Shown here piece after piece: positions 43,052 to 51,213 of a stretch of DNA of 64,000 bases. The notes beneath the pieces are model-generated. The model was not told where the DNA came from and ran no database searches. It saw nothing but the letters and a program-made list of their open reading frames with translations. The stretch comes from an uncultured Collinsella sp. (GTDB lineage: Bacteria; Actinomycetota; Coriobacteriia; Coriobacteriales; Coriobacteriaceae): the NCBI GenBank assembly GCA_934630375.1, contig CAKTVQ010000001.1:128288-192287 (forward strand). The letters are read 5' to 3'. The stretch's first letter is position 1. Each line of letters starts with the position of its first letter. A program made the position numbers and the translations under genes.

Positions 43052-44464
43052 ATGGACGCAACCGCAATTATCCTCGCTGCCGGCGAGGGCACCCGCATGA
43101 AGTCGAACCACTGCAAGGTTTCGCACAAGATCCTGGGTAAGCCCATGGTCCAGTGGATCGTCGACGCTACCATCAAGGCCGGCTGCAGCCGCGTCGTGGT
43201 TGTCATCGGCAGCCACGCCGACGAGATGCGCGCCCTCATCGACGGCGCCTACGCCAACAGCGCCACCAAGGTCGAGTGCGTCGAGCAGACCGAGCGTCTG
43301 GGCACCGGTCACGCCGTGAAGGTCGCGCTCGAGGCCTGTGGCATCACGCAAGGCCCCGTCGTGGTGCTCAACGGCGACCTGCCGCTCATCACCGCCGACA
43401 CCGTCGCCAAGTTCGCGCAAACCGTCGCCACCGGCGAGCTCGCCTGCACCGTCATGACCATGACCCCGCCCGATCCTTTCGGCTACGGCCGCATCAAGCT
43501 GGGCGCCGATGGTCAGATCGAGCGCATCATCGAGCAGAAGGACTGCACGCCCGAGCAGGCCGCCACGCTGCTGGAGTGCAACGCCGGCTGCTACGCCTTT
43601 GACGGCGCGCAACTCGCCGCCCACATTAACGAGATCGGCAACGACAACGCGCAATCCGAGTACTACCTGCCCGACATGCTCGAGATCCTCAAAGGCCACG
43701 GCCAGGCTGTCTCCATCTTCCACTGCGACGACTACCGCGACGGCCTGGGCGTCAACAGCCGCATCCAGCTCGCACAGCTCACCGCCATCGCGCGCGACCG
43801 CATCAACGAGCACTGGATGGCCGAGGGCGTTACCTTCATCGACCCCACGCAGGCCTGGATCGGCCCCGATGCCACCATCGGCCGCGATACCGTCGTGTGG
43901 CCGCAGACGCACCTGATCGGCCACGTCACCGTGGGCGAGGAGTGCCAGCTCGGTCCCAACAGCCGCCTCACCGACACCACCGTCGGCAGTGGCTGCACCA
44001 TCGATGAGACCATCGCCATCGAGGCCGTCATCGAGAACGGCGTCGACTGCGGCCCGCGCGCCTACCTGCGCCCGGGCACCCACATGCTCGACGGCTCCAA
44101 GGCCGGCACGCACGTGGAGATCAAGAAGTCCACGATCGGCGAGGGCTCCAAGGTGCCGCACCTGTCCTACATCGGCGACACCACCATGGGCTCCGGCGTC
44201 AACGTGGGCGCGGGCTCTATCACCTGCAACTACGACGGCGTGCACAAGCACAAGACCGTCATCGGCAAGGACGCCTTCATTGGCTCCGACACCATGATGG
44301 TCGCGCCCGCCCAGATTGGCGACGGTGCGCTCGTGGCCGCCGGCTCCGTCATCACCGAGCCGGTCCCGGCCGACGCACTTGGTCTGGGCCGCGCCCGTCA
44401 GGTAAATATTGAGGGCTGGGCCGCCGATTACCGCCGCCGCCTGCACGAGGACGACGAGGTATAA
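43052..44464 (+). CDS. glmU: Bifunctional UDP-GlcNAc pyrophosphorylase / GlcN-1-P acetyltransferase
   Basis: A 470-residue enzyme that makes UDP-N-acetylglucosamine for peptidoglycan. The N-terminal uridyltransferase has LAAGEGTRMKSNHCKVSHKI and VVLNGDLPLIT. The C-terminal half is a left-handed beta-helix acetyltransferase with hexapeptide repeats and the active-site region RPGTHMLDGSKAGTHVEIKK, then SYIGDTTMGSGVNVGAGSIT. CAGGAGATCAC precedes the ATG. It lies upstream of prs, as in many Gram-positive glmU-prs-pth clusters. Confidence 0.96.
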   Translation: MDATAIILAAGEGTRMKSNHCKVSHKILGKPMVQWIVDATIKAGCSRVVVVIGSHADEMRALIDGAYANSATKVECVEQTERLGTGHAVKVALEACGITQGPVVVLNGDLPLITADTVAKFAQTVATGELACTVMTMTPPDPFGYGRIKLGADGQIERIIEQKDCTPEQAATLLECNAGCYAFDGAQLAAHINEIGNDNAQSEYYLPDMLEILKGHGQAVSIFHCDDYRDGLGVNSRIQLAQLTAIARDRINEHWMAEGVTFIDPTQAWIGPDATIGRDTVVWPQTHLIGHVTVGEECQLGPNSRLTDTTVGSGCTIDETIAIEAVIENGVDCGPRAYLRPGTHMLDGSKAGTHVEIKKSTIGEGSKVPHLSYIGDTTMGSGVNVGAGSITCNYDGVHKHKTVIGKDAFIGSDTMMVAPAQIGDGALVAAGSVITEPVPADALGLGRARQVNIEGWAADYRRRLHEDDEV

Positions 44465-44481
44465 CGTTTTACCAAGCACAA

Positions 44482-44514
44482 AAGGAGCTGCTCCATGGGG
44501 GCGGCTCCTTTTTC
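44482..44514 (+). terminator. Terminator after glmU
   Basis: AGGAGCTGC pairs with GCGGCTCCT and is followed by TTTTTCT, 17 bp after the stop. Confidence 0.7.
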
Positions 44515-44656
44515 TATCGTGACCTGCGCGACCGGATGAGTGGTCGGTTCGTGTCCGTTGACGGTAAAGACGTTATCAAGACTCGATAAGCCCCGCCGCG
44601 CGGTTACAATGCAACAAGGCATCTATATGGCATTCGATGTATAAAGGAGAAGGGTA

Positions 44657-45643
44657 ATGCCGATTAATGATCCCGAGAAGTCGGAGAATATGCGCAAGTC
44701 CATCCGCGTGTATTCCGGTTCCTCCAACCGTCCCCTCGCTCAGAAGATTGCTGAGTACCTTGGGGTCGAGCTTTCGGGCCTTACGCTAAAGCAGTTCGCC
44801 AATGGTGAGATTTACGCCCGCTACGACGAGACCGTCCGCGGCGCCGACGTCTTCCTGATTCAGTCCGTGGCCGGCAGCAACGTCAACGACATGCTCATGG
44901 AGCTGCTCATCGCCACCGACGCTGCCAAGCGCGCATCCGCCCGCTCCATCACCGCCGTTATCACCCACTACGGCTATGCCCGCCAGGACCGCAAGGCCGG
45001 CCCGCGCGAGCCCATCACCGCCCGCCTCGTCGCCAACCTGCTCGAGCGCGCCGGCGTCAACCGCATCATCACCCTCGACCTGCACCAGGGCCAGATCCAG
45101 GGCTTCTTCGATATCCCGGTTAACCACCTGTCCGCACTGCCGCTGTTTGGCCAGTACTACAACGACATGCACTTCGACACCGACAACCTGGTTGTCGTCT
45201 CCCCCGACGTGGGTCGCGCCAAGGCCGCCAAGAAGCTGTCCGACATGCTCGGCTGCGACCTGGCCATCGCCCACAAGGGCCGTCCGCGCCACAACGCCGC
45301 CGAGGTCATGGGCATCATCGGTGACATCAAGGGCAAGACCTGCATCATCAACGACGACATGATCGACACCGCTGGCACCCTGTGCGCCAACGTCAAGGAG
45401 CTCAAGGCTATGGGCGCCGGCGACATCTACGTCTGCGCCACCCACGGCATCTTCTCCGGTCCGGCCATCGAGCGCCTGAACGATGCCCCCATCGTCGAGT
45501 GCGTCGTCACCGACGCCATCCCCGTCGAGGTCGGCGGCAAGATCAAGACTATCTCGGTCGCCGAGGAGTTCGCTCAGGCCATCTCCGCCGTTTACCACGA
45601 GGAGCCCGTCTCCACGCTCGTCGGCGGCGACTTCGCGCTGTAG
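44657..45643 (+). CDS. prs: Ribose-phosphate pyrophosphokinase
   Basis: A 328-residue enzyme making PRPP from ribose-5-phosphate and ATP for nucleotide, His and Trp synthesis. Motifs: YSGSSNRPLAQKIAEYLGV at the start, THYGYARQDRKAGPREPITA, TLDLHQGQIQGFFDIP and the PRPP loop INDDMIDTAGTLC. It has a short N-terminal extension. AAAGGAGAAGGG lies before the ATG. A terminator follows, so the usual read-through to pth is broken here. Confidence 0.96.
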   Translation: MPINDPEKSENMRKSIRVYSGSSNRPLAQKIAEYLGVELSGLTLKQFANGEIYARYDETVRGADVFLIQSVAGSNVNDMLMELLIATDAAKRASARSITAVITHYGYARQDRKAGPREPITARLVANLLERAGVNRIITLDLHQGQIQGFFDIPVNHLSALPLFGQYYNDMHFDTDNLVVVSPDVGRAKAAKKLSDMLGCDLAIAHKGRPRHNAAEVMGIIGDIKGKTCIINDDMIDTAGTLCANVKELKAMGAGDIYVCATHGIFSGPAIERLNDAPIVECVVTDAIPVEVGGKIKTISVAEEFAQAISAVYHEEPVSTLVGGDFAL

Positions 45644-45676
45644 TCTACTGCGCATCGCATCATCTTCGATGTTTTT

Positions 45677-45708
45677 AAAGGGTCGGAAGCATGCTTCCGA
45701 CCCTTTTT
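45677..45708 (+). terminator. Terminator after prs
   Basis: AAAGGGTCGGAAGC pairs perfectly with GCTTCCGACCCTTT and continues into TTTCT. A textbook rho-independent terminator. Confidence 0.93.
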
Positions 45709-45729
45709 CTATTCCTCGTCAACCTGCCC

Positions 45730-45932
45730 TGGACAGTTAGTTCAGATACGTATTTATTTAAAGCCCCAAAGGGCCGTTCGGAGCTTTCTGAGCTCCCCGG
45801 CGGACGCTATGCCGCCCAAAACTCATCGTTTTCGAGCATTACCGCTGCACATTTACCCTCAAATCGTCCTCGAGGGCCCTTAGAAACGCCTCGAACGCGC
45901 GATGCCTTATACGTATCTGAACTAACTGTCCA
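45730..45932. repeat. 203-bp inverted-repeat element, left of the Vsr-like gene
   Basis: Ends are 24-25-bp perfect inverted repeats starting TGGACAGTTAGTTCAGATAC. The interior contains no clear gene. A 204-bp element with the same ends but different interior lies at 47257-47460, on the other side of the gene at 46096. Apart from this element I see nothing in the prs-to-gene gap. Confidence 0.9.
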
Positions 45933-46095
45933 GTAGCTATCGTCAACCCTCGCGGTAGAGCTCGATTTCCCGCAATCCCCTCAACCAATTCCTCCGACTT
46001 CATAACACCCAGCCGTTCATGGCACACAACACCCCACTGAGCGAAAAGAACGACTCGGCGACCGCGTTTCGCCAACGGCTTAGTACCTTGTAGTT

Positions 46096-47223
46096 ATGAC
46101 GACCGTGATTTCACATCTTTCCGCCCTCCGCGCGATTCGCCGCGCACGACGGGCTTACTCTGCGCTTCCGTGGGACTCCATCGACGTCGGACAGCAATCA
46201 CAAGCTCTGGCTGGCTGCATCCCCAATAATGACGCCATAGACTTTGACGCGCTTTCGATGCTCGATGCCTGGAATGAAGACGATTCCGAGCTGCTCGATC
46301 TTCTCGTTTCAAACGAAGACAACAGACGTCCCGACAAGCGACTTCTTCAGCATATTCTCTCTGCCCCGCTTCCCGAAGGGGCGATTATGCACATCGAGGC
46401 TGACATCTATGCCACATCCCCTGCCATGACGGCCCTGCTGTGTTCCAAAAATGAATCGGTTACCAAAACCTTAATGCTTCTCATGGAGCTGCTCGGAACG
46501 TATTCTCTTCCGCCCGAGGCAACCTACCCCATCGCCTATGACGACATCTGGCCCAAGGCCGACACCTTCGAAGCGACGAACGATCTCGATTGCCGGAGCG
46601 ACCAGTCGGTGGCCGAGCAGCAAAATGAAACCCGCTACGAACAGGCGCACTACAAATGCGAGCCAGCCACGACCATCGAGGAACTCGAGGCGATCGCACG
46701 GTTCGCAAAAAGCAGCTCATATACCTCGTTTCGCACAGCCGTCAAACTTGCCCGACCCGGATCTGCATCCCCAGCCGAATCCCTAATGTTTGCTGTTCTC
46801 GGAGCGCCCTTGCGCTTTGGCGGATTCGGGTGTTGCAGCCTGCCCATGGGCGGCCTGCTACTCAACTATCGAGTCGACTTCGACACCCTTGCGGTCAACA
46901 TGTCCTCGGGCATCCCCTACGCCATCTGCGACTTATATTGCCCGGCAGCCGGTGTCGACAACGAATACAACGGAATTGGGCATGAGCTTCAAAACGCTCG
47001 CATCCACGATGGCAATCGAAATAATGGCCTCAAGGCAATGGGCATCCACGTCCTGGTTATCAATCGCGACCAGATGAAAGACCTTGTTGCACTCGAAGCC
47101 TTCGCCCAAACGATGCATCGACTCGCGGGAGTCCGATTCCGTTACCGTATCAAGGGCTATCGCAAGCGTCAGGCCGCTTGGCTCAACGCTCTGCGGGCCG
47201 GAATCGGCCTTGCGCCGGTCTAA
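46096..47223 (+). CDS. Predicted Vsr/DUF559-type PD-(D/E)XK protein
   Basis: A 375-residue protein of uncertain function. The last 150 residues fit the Vsr-like/DUF559 nuclease fold: ASPAESLMFAVLGAPL (helix before the core), YAICDLYCPAAGVDNEYNG (aspartate and E-x-x-G), then HDGNRNNGLKAMGIHVLVIN (R..L..G and a strand). The first 200 residues show no known domain. Such proteins occur in many copies in Coriobacteria and have been linked only loosely to DNA repair or abortive infection. The gene is bracketed by two inverted-repeat elements between prs and pth, so it appears to be an inserted cassette. Confidence 0.6.
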   Translation: MTTVISHLSALRAIRRARRAYSALPWDSIDVGQQSQALAGCIPNNDAIDFDALSMLDAWNEDDSELLDLLVSNEDNRRPDKRLLQHILSAPLPEGAIMHIEADIYATSPAMTALLCSKNESVTKTLMLLMELLGTYSLPPEATYPIAYDDIWPKADTFEATNDLDCRSDQSVAEQQNETRYEQAHYKCEPATTIEELEAIARFAKSSSYTSFRTAVKLARPGSASPAESLMFAVLGAPLRFGGFGCCSLPMGGLLLNYRVDFDTLAVNMSSGIPYAICDLYCPAAGVDNEYNGIGHELQNARIHDGNRNNGLKAMGIHVLVINRDQMKDLVALEAFAQTMHRLAGVRFRYRIKGYRKRQAAWLNALRAGIGLAPV

Positions 47224-47256
47224 ACGGCGAATCGCCCGTGCGCCGTCGAGCAGGGC

Positions 47257-47460
47257 TGGACAGTTAGTTCAGATACGTATAAATAGACACACTGAATTAG
47301 GCTATTTTGCAGTCATCTCTATACCATTCGTCCTATTTGAAGGCCGGGTAGACTTCAAAACAGCGTCATATGGACTAACTGGAGCACCAATACAGCGCCG
47401 CGGCATCGAATTAGGCAATCCGGTGGCCCAAGCTTTATACGTATCTGAACTAACTGTCCA
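47257..47460. repeat. 204-bp inverted-repeat element, right of the Vsr-like gene
   Basis: The same 25-bp terminal inverted repeats as at 45730-45932, almost the same length, and a different interior. It fills most of the gap before pth. Confidence 0.9.
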
Positions 47461-47574
47461 CCTCGGCTTTCGACGGCCGCCCAAACGCACCCAAATAACC
47501 TCAATTGCCCACCATTTGACAGCAGCAACAGGGTCGCTCACCATAGCAGGCGACAAATCGACGAAAGGACAAAC

Positions 47575-48204
47575 ATGGCAGCTGCACAGCCGCTTAAGAT
47601 TCGCATGGTTGCCGGGCTTGGCAACCCGGGCGAGGAATATGCCGAGACCCGCCACAACGCCGGCTTTAAGGCAATCGACGAGCTGGCCCGTCAGGCCGGC
47701 GTCACGTACTGGAAAAACCAGGCCGGTGCCGAGGTCGCGCTCATCAATATCAACGACCCCGAGGAAGAAGGTGGCAAGCGCCAGATTGTGCTGGTCAAGC
47801 CGCAGTCGTACATGAACACCTCGGGCGGCCCCATCTCCAAGCTCTGCCGCGAGTACAAGATCAAGGCCGAAGAGCTGCTCGTGATTCACGACGAGCTCGA
47901 TATTCCCGCCGGCGATGTGCGCGTCAAGGTGGGCGGCGGCCATGCCGGCCACAACGGCCTGCGCTCCATCATCGACAAGATGGGCAGTCGCGACTTTAGC
48001 CGCATCCGCACCGGCATCGGCAACCCTCCCGGCAAGATGGCCGTCGCCGACTACGTGCTTAAGCAGCTGCGCGCCCGCGAGGCCGAGGACTTCCAGGACA
48101 CCTGCGCCCGCGCCGCCGATGCCGCCGGCCTGGCGATCGTGCACGGCGTGGTCTATGCCCGCGACCACGTCAACGGCGCCGCCTCCGCCAACGGCAAGCA
48201 CTAA
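47575..48204 (+). CDS. pth: Peptidyl-tRNA hydrolase
   Basis: A 209-residue enzyme that releases tRNA from stalled peptidyl-tRNA. Motifs: MVAGLGNPGEEYAETRHNAGF with the catalytic histidine, KPQSYMNTSGGPI, LLVIHDELDIPAGDVRVK and GGGHAGHNGLRSIIDKMG. CGAAAGGACAAAC precedes the ATG. In many Gram-positives pth follows prs; here the Vsr-like cassette separates them. Confidence 0.95.
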   Translation: MAAAQPLKIRMVAGLGNPGEEYAETRHNAGFKAIDELARQAGVTYWKNQAGAEVALININDPEEEGGKRQIVLVKPQSYMNTSGGPISKLCREYKIKAEELLVIHDELDIPAGDVRVKVGGGHAGHNGLRSIIDKMGSRDFSRIRTGIGNPPGKMAVADYVLKQLRAREAEDFQDTCARAADAAGLAIVHGVVYARDHVNGAASANGKH

Positions 48205-48216
48205 AACCTACCATTT

Positions 48217-48394
48217 AGGGACAGGTTTATTTTGGCAGGTTTTATCTGCGGAAACATTGCAACGGCCGCATTGCAATAAGCCCCGCGCCGCCATGCACGC
48301 ATAGCGCCCCAAAGGGGGCCGGCCTCATCACAACCCGAGGCCGGCCCCCTTTGCCGTTTTGCCTGATAAAACCTGCCAAAATAAACCTGTCCCT
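48217..48394. repeat. 178-bp inverted-repeat element after pth
   Basis: 30-bp perfect inverted ends starting AGGGACAGGTTTATTTTGGC. Inside is a second hairpin, GGGGCCGGCCTC pairing with GAGGCCGGCCCC (48316-48349). Weak pairing continues outside (ACCTACC/GGTAGGT). It could terminate pth transcription. No other feature is seen up to the next gene. Confidence 0.88.
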
Positions 48395-48578
48395 TTTTGG
48401 TAGGTCGAACCGGATAAACCCTTTTCCCACCTGCCGAAGATACACGTAAGCGACATGTCCATGAGGGTATAATTTGCACCGTATGTCTGCACAACGCCTG
48501 TGCGCGTACGGTTTTACTCGGGCTACCGTCCATTTCCGTGGAGGCACGGTTCGGCGGCCCTAACAAGAGAGGGGTTCT

Positions 48579-49418
48579 ATGTATAAGATCCTGGAGAAGA
48601 CGCAGTTCTCGGAGAAGGTGTTCAAGTTCCGCATCGAGGCGCCCGCAATCGCCAAGCATGCGCACGCTGGACAGTTCCTCATGGTTCGCGCCAACGAGAC
48701 GGGCGAGCGCGTCCCGTTTACCCTGGCCGGCTGGAACGGTGACGAGGGCTGGGTCGAGTTCATCTTCATGGTGATCGGCAAGACCACCGAGATGCTTTCC
48801 ACCTACGAGGCCGGCGAGTCGCTGCGCGACGTCGTGGGCCCGCTGGGCGTTCCCACCGAGATGGCCGAGGGCCCCTGCGCCGTCATTGGCGGCGGCGTCG
48901 GCCTGGCAATTGCCTTCCCGGTCGCCAAGCACCTGGTCGAGACCGGTCACGAGGTGCACGCCATCATGGGCGCCCGCACCAAGGACCTCCTGCTCATGGA
49001 GGACCAGTTCCGCGAGCTCCTCGACGAGGACCACATCCACATCACCACTGACGACGGTTCCTACGGCGAGCAGGGCGTTGTCACCGCTCCGCTGGAGCGC
49101 CTGCTGCAGGACAAGGCCGTGAGCCAGGTCTTCTGCGTCGGCCCCGTTCCGATGATGAAGTTCTCGACCCTCACCGCCCAGAAGTACGACACCCCCATCA
49201 CCGCGTCCCTCAACCCCATCATGGTTGACGGCACCGGCATGTGCGGCTGCTGCCGCGTCGAGGTGGGCGGCGTGACCAAGTTCGCTTGCGTCGACGGCCC
49301 CGACTTCGATGCCACCCTGGTCGACTGGGATGACCTTCGTGCCCGCCAGGCCGCCTACCGTTCCGAAGAGGGCGAGTCCCTCAAGGCCTATGAGGAAAAG
49401 AGCTGCGCATGCCACTAG
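48579..49418 (+). CDS. FAD/NAD-binding subunit of NfnAB/SudBA-type ferredoxin-NADP oxidoreductase
   Basis: A 279-residue flavoprotein of the ferredoxin-NADP reductase fold. It begins MYKILEKTQFSEKVFKFRIE, has the FAD-binding RVPFTLAGW, the pyridine-binding GPCAVIGGGVGLAIAFPVA, and a C-terminal cysteine cluster GTGMCGCCRVEV plus FACVDGPDFDA for a [2Fe-2S] centre. It forms a two-subunit complex with the next gene, which it overlaps by 10 bp. The pair resembles NfnAB (electron-bifurcating NADH-dependent ferredoxin:NADP oxidoreductase) and SudBA (sulfide dehydrogenase); sequence alone does not separate them. Confidence 0.88.
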   Translation: MYKILEKTQFSEKVFKFRIEAPAIAKHAHAGQFLMVRANETGERVPFTLAGWNGDEGWVEFIFMVIGKTTEMLSTYEAGESLRDVVGPLGVPTEMAEGPCAVIGGGVGLAIAFPVAKHLVETGHEVHAIMGARTKDLLLMEDQFRELLDEDHIHITTDDGSYGEQGVVTAPLERLLQDKAVSQVFCVGPVPMMKFSTLTAQKYDTPITASLNPIMVDGTGMCGCCRVEVGGVTKFACVDGPDFDATLVDWDDLRARQAAYRSEEGESLKAYEEKSCACH

Positions 49419-50818
49419 TTAACGGTCGTTTCGTTGCCGATATGAAGTCGCCCCGCACCCCCGATAACGAGGAGCCGGCTGCCGAGCGCGCCTGCGACTT
49501 CCGCCCCGTCGACAAGGGCTTCACCGAGGAGATGGCGCTGGCCGAGGCCGAGCGCTGCCTCAACTGCAAGAAGCCGTTCTGTGTTGAGGGCTGCCCCGTC
49601 AACATCAACATCCCCCGCTTTATCGAGCAGATCCGCGCGAAGGACTTCGGCGGCGCTCTCGATACCATCCGCGAGGACTCCATGCTTCCCGCCATCTGCG
49701 GCCGCGTCTGCCCGCAGGAGAACCAGTGCGAGGGCAAGTGCATCCGTGGTAAGAAGTCCGAGCCCGTGGCCATCGGCCAGCTCGAGCGCTTCCTGGGTGA
49801 TCGCCCCGAGCTCGCCTCCACGCCCAAGATGGCCCCCAAGAACGGCAAGAAGGTCGCCGTCGTCGGCTCCGGCCCGTCCGGCATCACCTGCGCCGGCGAG
49901 CTCGCCCGTAACGGTTTTGACGTCACCGTCTTTGAGGCCTTCTTTACCGGCGGCGGCGTGCTGGTCTACGGCATCCCCGAGTTCCGTCTGCCCAAGGCAG
50001 TCGTCAAGCGCGAGATTGACGGCCTGGAGGACATGGGCGTCAAGTTTGAGTACAACTCCGTCGTGGGCAACATGGCCACGGCCGAGGAGCTGTTCGAGCA
50101 GGGCTTCGACGCCATCTACGTGGCGACCGGCGCTGGCCTGCCCAAGTTCCTCAACGTCCCCGGCGAGAACCTGCCCAACGTCTTCTTCGCAAACGAGTAC
50201 CTCACCCGCGTGAACCTGATGAAGGCCAACAAGTTCCCCGAGTACGACACCCCCACCAAGCACGGCAAGAACGTCGTCGTCTTTGGTGGCGGCAACGTGG
50301 CTATGGACGCCGTTCGTACCGCCAAGCGTCTGGGCGCCGAGCACGCCATCATCGCCTACCGTCGTACCGAGGACGAGATGCCCTGCCGTCGCGCCGAGCT
50401 GCACCATGCTAAGGCCGAGGGCGTCGAGGTTCTGCCGCTCGTTTCCCCGCTCGAGTTTGTCGCTGGCGAGGATGGCTCCGTGTGCGCCGTCAAGGTCCAG
50501 AAGATGGAGCTCGGCGAGCCCGACGAGTCCGGCCGTCGTCGCCCGGTGCCCATCGAGGGCGCCATCGAGGAGATCCCCTGCGACGTCGCGATCTCGGCTA
50601 TCGGCACCAACGCCAACCCCTTCGCTGCCAAGATCGGCGGCAAGATGGAGCTCAACAAGTGGGGCTACATCGTCGCCGACGAGGAGACCGGCCAGACCAC
50701 CGATCCCCGCATCTGGGCCGGCGGCGACATCGTCACCGGTGCCGCTACGGTCATTCTGGCGATGGGCGCCGGCAAGAAGGCCGCCGCTTCCATCACCAAG
50801 AGCCTGCTGGGCGAGTAA
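49409..50818 (+). CDS. GltD-like large subunit (NfnB/SudA type)
   Basis: A 469-residue flavoprotein related to the glutamate synthase small subunit. The N-terminal part has CLNCKKPFCVEGCPVNINIP and CGRVCPQENQCEGKCIRG, binding two [4Fe-4S] clusters. FAD and NADPH sites follow: VAVVGSGPSGITCAGEL and VVFGGGNVAMDAVRTAK. The C terminus has the family ending WAGGDIVTGAATVILAMGAG. No glutamate synthase large subunit is present, which supports the NfnB/SudA reading. A terminator follows. Confidence 0.88.
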   Translation: MPLVNGRFVADMKSPRTPDNEEPAAERACDFRPVDKGFTEEMALAEAERCLNCKKPFCVEGCPVNINIPRFIEQIRAKDFGGALDTIREDSMLPAICGRVCPQENQCEGKCIRGKKSEPVAIGQLERFLGDRPELASTPKMAPKNGKKVAVVGSGPSGITCAGELARNGFDVTVFEAFFTGGGVLVYGIPEFRLPKAVVKREIDGLEDMGVKFEYNSVVGNMATAEELFEQGFDAIYVATGAGLPKFLNVPGENLPNVFFANEYLTRVNLMKANKFPEYDTPTKHGKNVVVFGGGNVAMDAVRTAKRLGAEHAIIAYRRTEDEMPCRRAELHHAKAEGVEVLPLVSPLEFVAGEDGSVCAVKVQKMELGEPDESGRRRPVPIEGAIEEIPCDVAISAIGTNANPFAAKIGGKMELNKWGYIVADEETGQTTDPRIWAGGDIVTGAATVILAMGAGKKAAASITKSLLGE

Positions 50819-50848
50819 TCACCTGCAGCACTAGCCACCAAACGGCAA

Positions 50849-50880
50849 AGTCCCCGTCGAGCACACGCCCGGCGGGGACT
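50849..50880 (+). terminator. Terminator after the flavoprotein pair
   Basis: AGTCCCCGTCG pairs imperfectly with GGCGGGGACT and is followed by TTTTTCT. Confidence 0.85.
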
Positions 50881-50900
50881 TTTTTCTATGCCGGCAGCCC

Positions 50901-50940
50901 AAACCACGACGATGGGGACAGGCACCTTTGTGGTGGTTTT
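50901..50940. repeat. CCACCACAAAGG hairpin repeat, copy 1
   Basis: AAACCACGACGATGGGGACA then GGCACCTTTGTGGTGGTTTT, an imperfect hairpin. Other copies are at 57917, 62191 and 63801. It lies 19 bp before array B. Confidence 0.75.
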
Positions 50941-50959
50941 GGACTCGGCCGACCGATTT

Positions 50960-51178
50960 GTCTCGATCTGTAACACGTGGAGCCCGTTGAGCATCGTAGT
51001 TGTTACAGATCGAGATATTGCTCCAGCCGCCCCCGCTTTATCTCAATCTGCAACAGTTAGAGGCCAAATTCCTCGCTACGTGTTACAGATCGAGACGTTA
51101 GGTTGGCAGCCGAACAGTTCATCTCAATCTGTAACACCTGGAGCCCAAATATCTGGCTTGGTGTTACAGATTGAGATC
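50960..51178. repeat. Palindromic-unit array B (3 units, 80-81-bp period)
   Basis: Units start at 50960, 51040 and 51121. Each has arms TCTCRATCTGTAACA and TGTTACAGATYGAGA and a 25-bp centre. The array ends 35 bp after the stop codon of the 2199-residue surface-protein gene, on that gene's downstream side. Centres of units 2 and 3 closely match centres 2 and 3 of array C. Confidence 0.92.
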
Positions 51179-51213
51179 TAGCAAAAGCCGAGGATGGGCG
51201 CCGTCATCAAAAC

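Noticed and set aside
42977..44479. A 500-codon open frame on the minus strand over glmU
   Set aside because: Antisense shadow of glmU; the sense product matches the enzyme along its whole length.
45730..45932. Target-site duplication around the inverted-repeat element
   Set aside because: CGTCAACC occurs on both sides but not adjacent to the ends, so it does not qualify as a direct duplication.
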